Source: Casp-actino8 sp964563545
GTDB taxonomy: Bacteria > Actinomycetota > Acidimicrobiia > Acidimicrobiales > Ilumatobacteraceae
Assembly (NCBI GenBank): GCA_964563545.1
Contig: CAZLXB010000017.1
Span: 1-35,052 of the forward strand
Length of the DNA: 35,052 nt
Direction of reading: 5' to 3'
Below are positions 7,592 to 15,480 of this stretch, in pieces; position 1 is the stretch's first letter, and every line of letters starts with the position of its first letter. The notes below the pieces were generated by a model, which was not told the origin of the DNA, made no database searches, and saw only the letters and a list, made by a program, of their open reading frames with translations. The translations under genes and the position numbers were made by a program.

Positions 7592-8881
7592 ATGAGGCTC
7601 CTGCGGTGCGCGGCCTGCCACGAGGTGCTGTCGATCGCCACGCCGATGCCCTGGCGCTGCCCACGTGAGCGCGGAGACCGGCACCATGTGCTCCTCCTCG
7701 AGGCGAGTCAGAACCGGCCGGACGATGCGATCGCCCGCGACATCGCGGCCGACGAGAATCCCTTCGTTCGCTTCGCGCCACGTCTTGCGTGGTGGGACTT
7801 CGTGCACGCCCATGGGTGGTCGGACTCCGAGGCCGTCGATGCCATTCGGCGAACCGACGAAAGGGTCGCCGAGGTGGCCGGGACGGGCTTTCGGATCACA
7901 CCGCTCACCGAGGAGTCCGCGCTGTCGGGCGAGATCGGTGTGAAGGGCCGGGTGTTCGCCAAGAACGAATCCGGAAATGTCGCCGGATCTCACAAGGCCC
8001 GTCACCTGTACTCCATCCTCTTGCACCTGCTGGCCGCCGAGGCCCTCGGCCTCGTTCCATGGCGCAAGCCGGCCGAGCGACCATCACTCGCGATCTCGTC
8101 GTGTGGCAATGCCGCCATCGCGGCGGCGACGCTCGCGGCGGCGGTTCGATGGCCGATCGACGTATTCATTCCTGAATGGGCCGGGGGAGTCGTGGTCGAC
8201 ACACTGAACTCATTGTCGGCACGGGTCACGAGATGTCCGCGGCTCGAGTCCGATCCTCCCGGCGATCCGACGGTTCATCGATTTCGGGCCGCGGTCGCCG
8301 CCGGATCGATTCCCTTCAGCGTGCAAGGCCCGGAGAACTCCTTGTGTCTCGACGGTGGACGCACGATCGGATGGGAGGCGGCCGAGCAATTACGGAGTCG
8401 GAGTGTGAAGTTGCTGGCCGGGGTGTACGTACAGGTGGGTGGTGGCGCGTTCGCAGCGTCGTTGTCGCGTGGTCTTGGTGAGGGTGGAGTCGAAGCACCA
8501 CTCGTCGCCGTGCAGACCGCGGGTTGCGCGCCACTCGCGCGTGCGTGGGAGCTGGCCCACGATTCGAGTCAGGCCTGGGCGGTGGACTGGACGAACTTCA
8601 TGTGGCCGTGGGAGCACGAACCTATGTCGCTCGCCGACGGGATCCTCGACGATGAGACTTACGACTGGGTCGCCGACTTCACCGAACTCCAACGCACGCG
8701 CGGACGCGTCGTCGTGGCCCCCGAAGCCGATGTGGTGACCGCCTCATCGTTGGTGCCGCGAGCGACCGGAGTGTCGGCCAGCCCGACCGGAGCGGCCGGT
8801 GTAGCCGGTTTGATCACCGACGCCCGCGAACATGGTGTGATCGGCGATGTGCTCGTGGTGCTGTCGGGAATCGCCCGCTGA
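7592..8881 (+). CDS. Threonine synthase-like PLP-dependent enzyme
   Basis: A 429-aa fold-type II PLP enzyme. The N terminus has CAAC (C6, C9) and a further Cys at 23, reminiscent of the zinc-ribbon-like start of many threonine synthases. The Schiff-base lysine is probably K135 in GSHKARHL. SSCGN (169-173) is the substrate loop and VGGGAFAAS (282-290) the phosphate-binding loop. The overall order fits threonine synthase / threonine dehydratase relatives, but the specificity is not clear. A genuine threonine synthase would usually sit with homoserine genes, which are absent here. ATG 7592 is the first good start after the upstream stop at 7574. Pairing with another PLP enzyme suggests a shared amino-acid pathway. 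Confidence 0.75.
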   Translation: MRLLRCAACHEVLSIATPMPWRCPRERGDRHHVLLLEASQNRPDDAIARDIAADENPFVRFAPRLAWWDFVHAHGWSDSEAVDAIRRTDERVAEVAGTGFRITPLTEESALSGEIGVKGRVFAKNESGNVAGSHKARHLYSILLHLLAAEALGLVPWRKPAERPSLAISSCGNAAIAAATLAAAVRWPIDVFIPEWAGGVVVDTLNSLSARVTRCPRLESDPPGDPTVHRFRAAVAAGSIPFSVQGPENSLCLDGGRTIGWEAAEQLRSRSVKLLAGVYVQVGGGAFAASLSRGLGEGGVEAPLVAVQTAGCAPLARAWELAHDSSQAWAVDWTNFMWPWEHEPMSLADGILDDETYDWVADFTELQRTRGRVVVAPEADVVTASSLVPRATGVSASPTGAAGVAGLITDAREHGVIGDVLVVLSGIAR

Positions 8882-8897
8882 ACCACTGGTACGTCGG

Positions 8898-9413
8898 TCA
8901 GGCCTTGACTTCGTGGAGTAGTCCGGTGTCGACGTCGTACACGAAGCCGCGGATGGCTTCTTTGTAGCCGATGAAAGGATTGAGTCGCAGGCGACCGATG
9001 CTCTGGCCGACGTCGACGTAAGGATCGCGGAACGATTCGAGCGCCCACCACGGCTTGACGCCGACCTCGGCCTCGATCTCGTGCTTGAAGTCGTCCTCGT
9101 TGACTTGCTGGAGCCCGCAATTGGTGTGGTGGATGAGGATGATCTCGCGGGTGTTCAGAAATCGCTGCGACAGCACGAGCGAACGAATCACGTCGTCGGT
9201 CACCACGCCACCGGCATTGCGGATGATGTGCGCATCGCCGTGGTCGAGACCGAGGATCTGGAACATGTCCATGCGACTGTCCATGCAAGCCACCACGGCC
9301 AGGTGACGCCGGGGAGAGAGGGCCAGACCCTTGTCGGGGAAATCGGCTGCGAATGCCCGGTTGTTGGCGAGCAATTCGTCGGCGTTCGGTGTGAAGGGGG
9401 GTACGTCGCTCAC
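8898..9413 (-). CDS. Beta-class carbonic anhydrase
   Basis: A 171-aa zinc enzyme interconverting CO2 and bicarbonate. The zinc ligands C43 (in ACMDSRMD), H96 and C99 (in HHTNCG) are present, and D45-R47 forms the conserved catalytic dyad. The short form resembles small actinobacterial beta enzymes. GTG 9413 is chosen because CATAAT lies 6 nt upstream on the minus strand. It is divergent from clpP across only 38 bp, so the two promoters must overlap. Confidence 0.93.
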   Translation of the reverse strand: MSDVPPFTPNADELLANNRAFAADFPDKGLALSPRRHLAVVACMDSRMDMFQILGLDHGDAHIIRNAGGVVTDDVIRSLVLSQRFLNTREIILIHHTNCGLQQVNEDDFKHEIEAEVGVKPWWALESFRDPYVDVGQSIGRLRLNPFIGYKEAIRGFVYDVDTGLLHEVKA

Positions 9414-9419
9414 TCCCCG

Positions 9420-9425
9420 ATTATG
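9420..9425 (-). promoter_or_regulatory. -10 box CATAAT for carbonic anhydrase
   Basis: On the minus strand CATAAT (one mismatch to TATAAT) lies 6 nt before the GTG at 9413. It is back to back with the clpP box at 9439-9444, with 13 bp between them. Confidence 0.55.
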
Positions 9426-9438
9426 GCGGTTCGAGGGC

Positions 9439-9444
9439 TAGCCT
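9439..9444 (+). promoter_or_regulatory. -10 box TAGCCT for clpP
   Basis: TAGCCT fits TAnnnT and ends 7 nt before ATG 9452, with no ribosome-site-like sequence in between. Confidence 0.5.
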
Positions 9445-9451
9445 GCGAACC

Positions 9452-10039
9452 ATGACATCACCCATCTTCAATCTCGAGGCCGGCGATGCGGGTCGCCCCG
9501 ACATCTTCACCCGTCTGTTGAAGAACCGAGTGGTGATGCTCGGCACCGATGTCAACGACGACATCGCCAACCAGATCTGCGCGCAGTTGCTCTATCTCGA
9601 GGGCGAGGATGCCGACGCCGATATCTGGCTCTACATCAACAGCCCCGGCGGATCCGTCACGGCCGGCATGGCGATCTACGACACCATGCAGTTCGTGAGT
9701 TGCGATGTCGCCACGGTGTGCATGGGTCTGGCTGCGAGCATGGGCCAGTTCCTCCTCACCGCTGGTGCCGCCGGCAAGCGTTACACACTGCCGAACGCGC
9801 GCATCATGATGCATCAGCCCCTCGCCGGACTCCGCGGTCAGGCGGCCGACATCGCCATTCAGGTGGAGCAGATCACCTTCACCAAACGACGCATGGCCGA
9901 GCTCACGGCTCACCATTCGGGTCAGCCGCTCGAAAAGATCCAGGCTGATGCCGAGCGCGACCGCTGGTTCACTGCCGAGGAAGCCAAGGCCTACGGACTC
10001 GTCGACAAGGTGATCCTGAAGCGCGGCGAGATCGTCTGA
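9452..10039 (+). CDS. clpP: ATP-dependent Clp protease proteolytic subunit
   Basis: A 195-aa serine protease that forms the tetradecameric barrel fed by Clp ATPases. The catalytic triad is complete: S96 (GLAASMGQFLL), H121 (MMHQPLAG) and D170 (ERDRWF). The oxyanion-loop motif SPGGSV is at 64-69. There is no long propeptide. It stands alone here: no second clpP and no clpX or tig adjoin it, unlike many actinobacterial clpP loci, so it may be an extra paralogue. Its stop codon abuts the stop of the convergent lipoprotein gene in a TGATCA. Confidence 0.95.
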   Translation: MTSPIFNLEAGDAGRPDIFTRLLKNRVVMLGTDVNDDIANQICAQLLYLEGEDADADIWLYINSPGGSVTAGMAIYDTMQFVSCDVATVCMGLAASMGQFLLTAGAAGKRYTLPNARIMMHQPLAGLRGQAADIAIQVEQITFTKRRMAELTAHHSGQPLEKIQADAERDRWFTAEEAKAYGLVDKVILKRGEIV

Positions 10040-10516
10040 TCAAGCGCTCGCCGGTGGAGCCACCGGCGGCACACTGACCGGAACGCTTCCTTCCACCCCG
10101 ATCACATCGGGCATGGTCAGACCGCACGTGGTCTCGACCCAGATCGCCACATCGCGGGCCGGGCGTTCGGCTTTGTACGCGGCATCGGCCACCGCTTGTC
10201 GGGATGCCGGGTCGGCGACATCGACGTCGGCTGCCAATTCCATGAGTTCGGTGAGTGTCCGCCATTCGGCTTCGATGGCCAGTGGTGTGATGGCATCGAG
10301 TCGCCGGTAGCGCTTCACGACATCGCCGACGTCGTCCGGTTCGGCTAGCGGCGCGTCGAGAGCCGGTAGCTCCTTCGCGAGTTGGCCGCAGAAGTTCTCG
10401 GCGCTCCGATCGGGGTCGCTACACGACGAGACCAGTGGTGCCAGCAACAGACCGAGGCCCATGACTCCGGCGACCACCGCGAGACGCGCCATGCGATCAG
10501 GAGCCGGCCGTTGCAT
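10040..10516 (-). CDS. Predicted lipoprotein of unknown function
   Basis: A 158-aa protein with an N-terminal signal: basic residues, a hydrophobic stretch (residues 12-29, AVVAGVMGLGLLLAPL) and a lipobox VSSC with C32 as the lipidated cysteine. The mature part is acidic and helical, with C43 and C130 possibly forming a disulfide, and ends in a Pro/Val/Ala-rich tail. I recognise no domain. ATG 10516 is supported by GAGAAT 6 nt upstream on the minus strand. The stop abuts the clpP stop with zero spacing. Confidence 0.75.
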   Translation of the reverse strand: MQRPAPDRMARLAVVAGVMGLGLLLAPLVSSCSDPDRSAENFCGQLAKELPALDAPLAEPDDVGDVVKRYRRLDAITPLAIEAEWRTLTELMELAADVDVADPASRQAVADAAYKAERPARDVAIWVETTCGLTMPDVIGVEGSVPVSVPPVAPPASA

Positions 10517-10522
10517 GGGTTC

Positions 10523-10528
10523 ATTCTC
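10523..10528 (-). promoter_or_regulatory. -10-like box GAGAAT for the lipoprotein gene
   Basis: On the minus strand GAGAAT keeps the A2 and T6 of the -10 consensus and lies 6 nt before ATG 10516. It is a weaker match than TAnnnT but has the same spacing. Confidence 0.4.
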
Positions 10529-10617
10529 TCAGGTCGTCGACGAGCCATCGGGTCACCCCACGACTTCATCGACCACACCGGTTTCCCAAAGTCTGCGCAT
10601 CGCACCCACATCGCAGC

Positions 10618-12120
10618 ATGTCGATCTTCGTCCGCTCCGCCACCATCACCGGCACCCACGGTCTCGCCGTCACGGTGGAAGCCCACATCGCCACCGGACT
10701 TCCGGGATTCACGATTCTTGGCCGACCGGACGACGTGTGTCGCGAATCGCGCGAGCGAGTCCGCGCGGCGCTCCTGTCGAGTGGATTCCATTGGCCGGCA
10801 CGGCGCATCACCATCAACCTGTCACCGTCGGGGACCAAAAAGGTGGGGAGCGCACTCGATCTGGCCATGGCGGTCGCGATCCTGGCCGCCGACGATCAGA
10901 TCGAAGTCGATGAACTCGACGAAATCGCGTTCATCGGCGAACTCGGACTCGACGGTTCGCTGCGTGGAGTTCCCGGAGTGGCGCCCATGGCTGCCGTCCA
11001 CCGAGATCGCTTGGTGGTCGTACCGCAGGCCAATGCCCGTGAAGCCGACATCGTCCGACCCCGGCGAGTGGAAGTCGCATCGTCGCTCACCGATGTCGTG
11101 GGAGCGATCACGCACATGCGACCTTGGCCGATTCGTGTCGCCGAACCGCCGACAACCGGTACGCCCCCGTTGGTCGATCTTGCCGACGTGCGCGGACAGA
11201 CCGCGGCCCGACTCGGTCTCGAACTCTCGGCGGCCGGCGGTCACCATCTGCTCCTCATCGGTCCACCAGGTGCCGGCAAGACGATGCTCGCTCAACGTCT
11301 TCCGGGCCTTCTTCCCGAACTCGATGCCGAAACCGCGCTCGAAGTGATGATGGTCCGATCGGCGGTGGGCGAGTCGATTCCCATGGGCGGGCTGGCGTCG
11401 ATGCCACCCATTCGCATGCCGCATCATTCGGCGAGCCACGTGTCGATGGTCGGTGGTGGTTCGGCCAACCTTCGACCGGGCGAAGTCAGCCTGGCTCACG
11501 GTGGTGTTCTCTTTCTCGACGAGTTGGGGGAATTCGCGCCTTCGACGCTCGACGCATTGCGGCAACCCCTCGAGGAGGGTGTGATCCGACTCTCGCGTGC
11601 CTCGGCGACGGCGGTCCTTCCGGCCCGGTTCACCTTGGTCGGCGCCACCAATCCGTGTCCGTGTGGTGGCGGGCCGCCCGGTTCGTGCGAATGCGACGAG
11701 TCGGCCCTCGCTCGTTACCGTCGCCGCTTCTCCGGTCCGCTCGTCGATCGCTTCGACGTCCGCGTGGTGGTCAATCGGCCGGGTCCGGACGAACTGCTCG
11801 GTTCGGGAACGAGTGAATGTACGGCACTCGTGCGCGAACGTGTGCTCTCCACACGGGCAGTGGCGATCGAACGACAGGGAGTTCTCAACGCGAGGCTGAC
11901 CGGTCCGATGCTCGACGAATTCGCGCGTCCGACCACCGCGGCCACGGCTCTCCTCCGTACCGAACTCGAAACCGGTCGTCTGTCCGGTCGCGGGTTGCAC
12001 CGCATCCGACGTGTGGCCCGAACTCTCGCCGATCGCGATGGTGCGTTCGGCGATGTGGGCGACGAGCACGTCGCGCTGGCCCTCTCGCTCCGGGCTCGCA
12101 TTGCCTCTCGTCACCGCTGA
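10618..12120 (+). CDS. comM: YifB/ComM family Mg-chelatase-like AAA+ ATPase
   Basis: A 500-aa protein. The N-terminal ChlI-like fold (residues 1-170) is followed by an AAA+ core with Walker A GPPGAGKT (215-222) and Walker B VLFLDE (297-302), and a cysteine cluster NPCPCGG...CEC (C347, C349, C357, C359). ComM in transformable bacteria is a hexameric helicase that promotes branch migration of incoming DNA; the role in this organism is inferred. ATG 10618 begins the conserved MSIFVRSATITG segment. The end overlaps the probable dprA start by 20 nt, and the comM-dprA pairing is conserved across actinobacteria. 101 bp separate it from the divergent lipoprotein gene. Confidence 0.92.
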   Translation: MSIFVRSATITGTHGLAVTVEAHIATGLPGFTILGRPDDVCRESRERVRAALLSSGFHWPARRITINLSPSGTKKVGSALDLAMAVAILAADDQIEVDELDEIAFIGELGLDGSLRGVPGVAPMAAVHRDRLVVVPQANAREADIVRPRRVEVASSLTDVVGAITHMRPWPIRVAEPPTTGTPPLVDLADVRGQTAARLGLELSAAGGHHLLLIGPPGAGKTMLAQRLPGLLPELDAETALEVMMVRSAVGESIPMGGLASMPPIRMPHHSASHVSMVGGGSANLRPGEVSLAHGGVLFLDELGEFAPSTLDALRQPLEEGVIRLSRASATAVLPARFTLVGATNPCPCGGGPPGSCECDESALARYRRRFSGPLVDRFDVRVVVNRPGPDELLGSGTSECTALVRERVLSTRAVAIERQGVLNARLTGPMLDEFARPTTAATALLRTELETGRLSGRGLHRIRRVARTLADRDGAFGDVGDEHVALALSLRARIASRHR

Positions 12121-13237
12121 CCATCTCGCCGCCGTCCGCCTCGCGCGCGTGCCCGGCATCGGCCCCCGTCGGTTGCGGATGCTGCTCGACCGCGCGGCAC
12201 CGACCGACGCGATGATGGCGATGGTCGGGGGAGCGAATATTCCCGAGCAATGGCAGAGCTGGGCCCGACACCTCGAAGACGAACTCGATCGCATCACCGA
12301 CGACGAACTCGTCGACCAGCTGGGCGACACCAGTGTGATCGTTCTCGGTGAGCCGGACTACCCACCGGCGTTGGCCGTCGATCACGAAGCACCGGCGGTT
12401 CTCTTCTACCGCGGCGATCTCGGTGCTCTCGCTGATCGACGGGTCGCAGTGATCGGCACTCGGCACTGCACCGAGCGCGGGCGGGTCATCGCCGCCGATG
12501 TAGGTCGGACTCTGGCGGCCGAAGGAGTGTCGGTCGTGTCGGGTCTGGCCCTCGGCATCGACGCCGCCGCCCACCGCGGGGTCATGGTCGCCGTCCAACA
12601 AGGTGCGAGTGGTCGTCCGGTGGCCGTCGTCGCCTCGGGTCTCGATGTGGTGTATCCGCGAGCCAATGGCGGACTCTGGAAAGTAGTCGCCGAGTCGGGT
12701 TTGATCGTCACCGAATCGCCTCCCGGCACCGCCCCGGATCGTTTTCGATTTCCTCTTCGGAACCGACTGATCGCCGCGCTCGGCGAGCTCGTTCTCGTGG
12801 TCGAGTCGCGCATCCACGGCGGTTCGATGATCACGGTCGACGAAGCGCTCGAACGTGATATTCCGGTGATGGCGGTTCCCGGACCGGTCGATCTGCCGGT
12901 GAGCGCCGGCACCAATCAACTGTTGCGCGACGGAGCACTCGTGATGGCGGAGACCTCGGACGTTCTCGTGGCTCTCGGACTCCACGCCGTCGGGCGGGTG
13001 ATCAGGGATCACCGACCTCGGCCCGACGAACGAGACCGAGACGTATTGGCGACCTTCCACGGCGCCGGCCCCTTGACCCTCGACATGATCCTGGATCGCC
13101 TGCCGTCGACATCCGTGGCCCGTGTCGGTGCGACCATCGCCGAGTGCGCGCTGAGCCTTGGCCGACTCGAGGCGCAGGGTTGGATCGTCGCCGACGGCGG
13201 CTGGTTCGAGTTGTTGCCGTCTCCCGCCGTGAGTTGA
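12101..13237 (+). CDS. dprA: DNA processing protein DprA (Smf)
   Basis: A 378-aa protein that loads RecA on incoming single-stranded DNA during transformation in species where it has been studied. The Rossmann core shows VAVIGTRHCTERGR, SGLALGIDAAAHRG, VVASGLDVVYPRAN and FPLRNRLIAAL. An N-terminal helix-hairpin-like region (ARVPGIGPRRLRMLL) and a C-terminal winged-helix segment flank it. The frame is open further upstream inside comM. TTG 12101 is chosen because it places the N terminus just before the conserved HLAAVRLARVPGIGP; this start is uncertain. A 20-nt overlap with comM suggests coupled translation. Confidence 0.9.
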   Translation: MPLVTADHLAAVRLARVPGIGPRRLRMLLDRAAPTDAMMAMVGGANIPEQWQSWARHLEDELDRITDDELVDQLGDTSVIVLGEPDYPPALAVDHEAPAVLFYRGDLGALADRRVAVIGTRHCTERGRVIAADVGRTLAAEGVSVVSGLALGIDAAAHRGVMVAVQQGASGRPVAVVASGLDVVYPRANGGLWKVVAESGLIVTESPPGTAPDRFRFPLRNRLIAALGELVLVVESRIHGGSMITVDEALERDIPVMAVPGPVDLPVSAGTNQLLRDGALVMAETSDVLVALGLHAVGRVIRDHRPRPDERDRDVLATFHGAGPLTLDMILDRLPSTSVARVGATIAECALSLGRLEAQGWIVADGGWFELLPSPAVS

Positions 13238-13244
13238 GTCTCGG

Positions 13245-13250
13245 TACCCT
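13245..13250 (+). promoter_or_regulatory. -10 box TACCCT for xerC
   Basis: TACCCT fits TAnnnT and lies exactly 6 nt before GTG 13257, just after the dprA stop. This suggests an independent leaderless promoter for the recombinase gene. Confidence 0.5.
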
Positions 13251-13256
13251 CACGGT

Positions 13257-14144
13257 GTGGCTACGCGAGGCGACCGCTGGGGGCTGGACGACTTCGTCAC
13301 TTCACTGACGCGCGCGTCGGCTAACACCGTCATCGCCTACCGCGGCGACGTGAGCGATTTCGTGGAGTGGACGCGCGACCAGTCGATCAGCGGCCCCAAG
13401 AACGTCGACCGACTGGTCTTGCGGCGTTATCTGAGTCATCTCGGAGCTGAACGGCTGGCCAAACGGTCGATCGCCCGCAAGGCATCGGCTTTGCGCCGCT
13501 ATTTCGCTTGGGCCCGACGCGCCGGCCTGGTCGACACCGATCCGTCGCTCGGACTCCGCGCACCGACCGGTGAAGGTCGACTCCCTCGCGTTCTCGACGG
13601 TCGGGAACTCCACGAACTACTCGAACCCGACACGGTCGATGAAGCGACGCCGTTGTGGCGGCGGCATCGTGACGACGCAATGCTCGAGGTGCTCTACGGG
13701 AGTGGATTGCGCGTGAGCGAACTCTGCGGACTCGACATCGACGGTGTCGACCTGCGTCGAGGTGTCGTGACGGTGTGGGGCAAAGGCGGCAAGGAACGTC
13801 GAGTGCCGATGTCGCAGGCCGCGGTCGACGCCGTTCGGGCGTGGTTGATGAAGCGCCGCGAAGTCGAAGGCGAACGTTCCGGTTCGGCCTTGTTCCTGAA
13901 CGGGCGTGGGGCTCGTATCGGAACCCGCGACGTACGTCGCGTGGTGGACGAGCGATGCCCGTCGCCCACCCATCCGCACGCACTCCGCCACACGTTCGCC
14001 ACCCATCTGCTCGACGGCGGAGCCGATCTCCGCATCGTGCAGGAACTCCTCGGCCACAGCGACGTGGCCACCACTCAGAGGTACACGCATGTGAGCAAGG
14101 AGCGTCTACGGTCGGTGTACACATCGACCCACCCACGCGCCTGA
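13257..14144 (+). CDS. xerC: Tyrosine recombinase XerC/XerD-type
   Basis: A 295-aa site-specific recombinase that probably resolves chromosome dimers at dif. The N-terminal SAM-like DNA-binding domain covers residues 10-95. The catalytic residues are complete: R152 (SGLRVSEL), K176 (GKGGKER), H241 and R244 (HALRHTFATHLL), H267 (LGHSDVATT) and the nucleophile Y276 (QRYTHV). The length is standard for Xer proteins and the location between dprA and the sigma factor is chromosomal, so it is not an integron or phage integrase. XerC rather than XerD is judged from gene context. Confidence 0.9.
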   Translation: MATRGDRWGLDDFVTSLTRASANTVIAYRGDVSDFVEWTRDQSISGPKNVDRLVLRRYLSHLGAERLAKRSIARKASALRRYFAWARRAGLVDTDPSLGLRAPTGEGRLPRVLDGRELHELLEPDTVDEATPLWRRHRDDAMLEVLYGSGLRVSELCGLDIDGVDLRRGVVTVWGKGGKERRVPMSQAAVDAVRAWLMKRREVEGERSGSALFLNGRGARIGTRDVRRVVDERCPSPTHPHALRHTFATHLLDGGADLRIVQELLGHSDVATTQRYTHVSKERLRSVYTSTHPRA

Positions 14145-14145
14145 C

Positions 14146-14925
14146 ATGACCGAAACCGACGAGAAGCCTTCCCGCGACACCCCCGCCATCCACCGCGCGT
14201 GGCAACGCTGGGTCGACGAACGCGATCAGAGTGCGCGCGACGTCCTGATCGTCCACTACTCGCCACTCGTCAAGTTCGTGGCCGGCCGAGTTGCAGCCGG
14301 TCTACCGGCCGGCGTCGATACCGGCGAACTGGTCGGCACCGGGATTTTCGGTCTCATGGACGCGGTCGACCGTTTCGATCCGACGCGTGGTTTCAAGTTC
14401 GAGACCTTTGCCGTGCCGCGTATCAAGGGAGCGATCCTCGATGGGTTGCGCGCGATCGACTGGGTTCCGCGCACGGTGCGGCAGCGCGCACGTCAGATCG
14501 AGAACGCGATCGTCGAACTCGGAAATCAACTGAAGCGTGCTCCCGCCGACGAAGAGATCGCGGCCCGTCTCGAGATCACGGTCGACGAACTCGGGGAGTG
14601 GTTGAGCGCAGTGGCGGTGGCCAACGTCGGACCCCTCGATCATGTGGTGTCGGGCGGAGACGGCGAACCGAGGCAGCTGCCGTCCTCGGGTGATCCGCTT
14701 CCCGACGCCGTCGTGGAGGACCGGGAAGTCAAGACGATCATGCGGGCGCAGATTCGCGAACTTCCCGATCGCGAACGCACGGTCGTGGCGCTGTACTACG
14801 ACGAAGGAATGACCCTCTCGGAAATCGGCGACGTTCTCGGCGTGACCGAGAGCCGTGTGTCGCAGATCCATTCAAAAGCCGTCATCATGCTCCGCTCGCG
14901 TCTGTCGGCGGCCGGCATCCCGTAG
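14146..14925 (+). CDS. whiG: RNA polymerase sigma factor, FliA/WhiG family
   Basis: A 259-aa alternative sigma factor. Region 2 has GTGIFGLMDAVDRFDP and FETFAVPRIKGAILD, continuing into the family-typical DGLRAIDWVPRTVRQRAR. Region 3 includes RAPADEEIAARLEIT, and region 4 has LPDRERTVVALYYDEGMTLSEIG with VTESRVSQIHSKA. Position between dprA/xerC and rpsB matches whiG of Streptomyces, where it drives sporulation; FliA homologues elsewhere drive motility. No flagellar or sporulation gene is present here, so the regulon is unknown. ATG 14146 lies one base after the xerC stop. Confidence 0.88.
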   Translation: MTETDEKPSRDTPAIHRAWQRWVDERDQSARDVLIVHYSPLVKFVAGRVAAGLPAGVDTGELVGTGIFGLMDAVDRFDPTRGFKFETFAVPRIKGAILDGLRAIDWVPRTVRQRARQIENAIVELGNQLKRAPADEEIAARLEITVDELGEWLSAVAVANVGPLDHVVSGGDGEPRQLPSSGDPLPDAVVEDREVKTIMRAQIRELPDRERTVVALYYDEGMTLSEIGDVLGVTESRVSQIHSKAVIMLRSRLSAAGIP

Positions 14926-14960
14926 ATCCGCCCGCGCGTCGGCTTCTCCCACATCGGGAG

Positions 14961-15470
14961 ATGTTCGAACTCGTGACTGCGGCGGCCTCGGCGGTGTTCG
15001 TGTGCCTCGCACCACCCGTCGAAGCGCCCCTCACCCGTGGATTCGAGCCGCCGCTGTGCGCGTTCTGCGCCGGTCATCGAACGATCGAATTCGCTCGACC
15101 GGAGACGTCACCGCCGATGGTGGTGCGTTCGTCGGTGGAGGGTCGGGTTCGCTTCGCCGGGCCGGTCGCCGGAACCGCTTACGTGTCGATCGAGCCGACG
15201 GCTGGTTCGGGTGAGACCGTCACCGTCGGCTGGATTCCGGCCGAACCCGGGGTGTTCGTCGGTTTGCCGGCGCTCGGTCGTCGGGTGGAGGTCGGGGATC
15301 CGATCGGCTGGTCGACGGGACGCGCGACGCTCAGCCTCAGGACCGCCGACGGGGAGTACCGGGATCCGGCCCCGCACCTCGGTCGGATCCGGCGCCGGGC
15401 CCGCCTCGTTCCGGTCGACGGGCGGGGTCGACGGCCGCCCCACCGTGCCGTCTGCGAACCCCTCCGGTAG
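14961..15470 (+). CDS. Degenerate M23/LytM-like protein lacking catalytic residues
   Basis: A 169-aa protein. Its pattern, LTRGFEPP...GHRTIEF, then VVRSSVEGRVRFAGPVAGTA, VGLPALGRRVEVGDPIGW and a terminal DPAPHLG, follows the layout of M23 metallopeptidases. The active M23 signature HxxxD is reduced to HRTIE, and the later H-x-H motif is replaced by TLSLRT, so zinc binding and activity are probably lost. A short hydrophobic N-terminus may be a signal or anchor. An active M23 peptidase occupies this whiG-rpsB position in some actinobacteria, which supports homology. ATG 14961 or GTG 14973 could start it. It might regulate another hydrolase, as dead LytM proteins do elsewhere, or be decaying. 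Confidence 0.6.
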   Translation: MFELVTAAASAVFVCLAPPVEAPLTRGFEPPLCAFCAGHRTIEFARPETSPPMVVRSSVEGRVRFAGPVAGTAYVSIEPTAGSGETVTVGWIPAEPGVFVGLPALGRRVEVGDPIGWSTGRATLSLRTADGEYRDPAPHLGRIRRRARLVPVDGRGRRPPHRAVCEPLR

Positions 15471-15473
15471 ATT
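15468..15473 (+). promoter_or_regulatory. -10 box TAGATT for rpsB operon
   Basis: TAGATT fits TAnnnT and reuses the TAG stop of the preceding gene. Initiation about 7 nt downstream would give a leader of roughly 109 nt before rpsB. Confidence 0.4.
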
Positions 15474-15480
15474 GCCGGAC

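Noticed and set aside
10822..12330. Minus-strand open frame of about 500 codons opposite comM and dprA
   Set aside because: The + strand carries clear AAA+ and DprA motifs; the antisense frame has none.
13257..14144. Tyrosine recombinase as evidence of a mobile element
   Set aside because: Length, complete Xer motifs and the conserved dprA-xerC-sigma-rpsB context indicate the chromosomal dimer-resolution enzyme.
14946..14960. CTCCC-ACATC-GGGAG hairpin after the sigma factor as a terminator
   Set aside because: The stem is only 5 bp with no T-tract, and it runs directly into a start codon.
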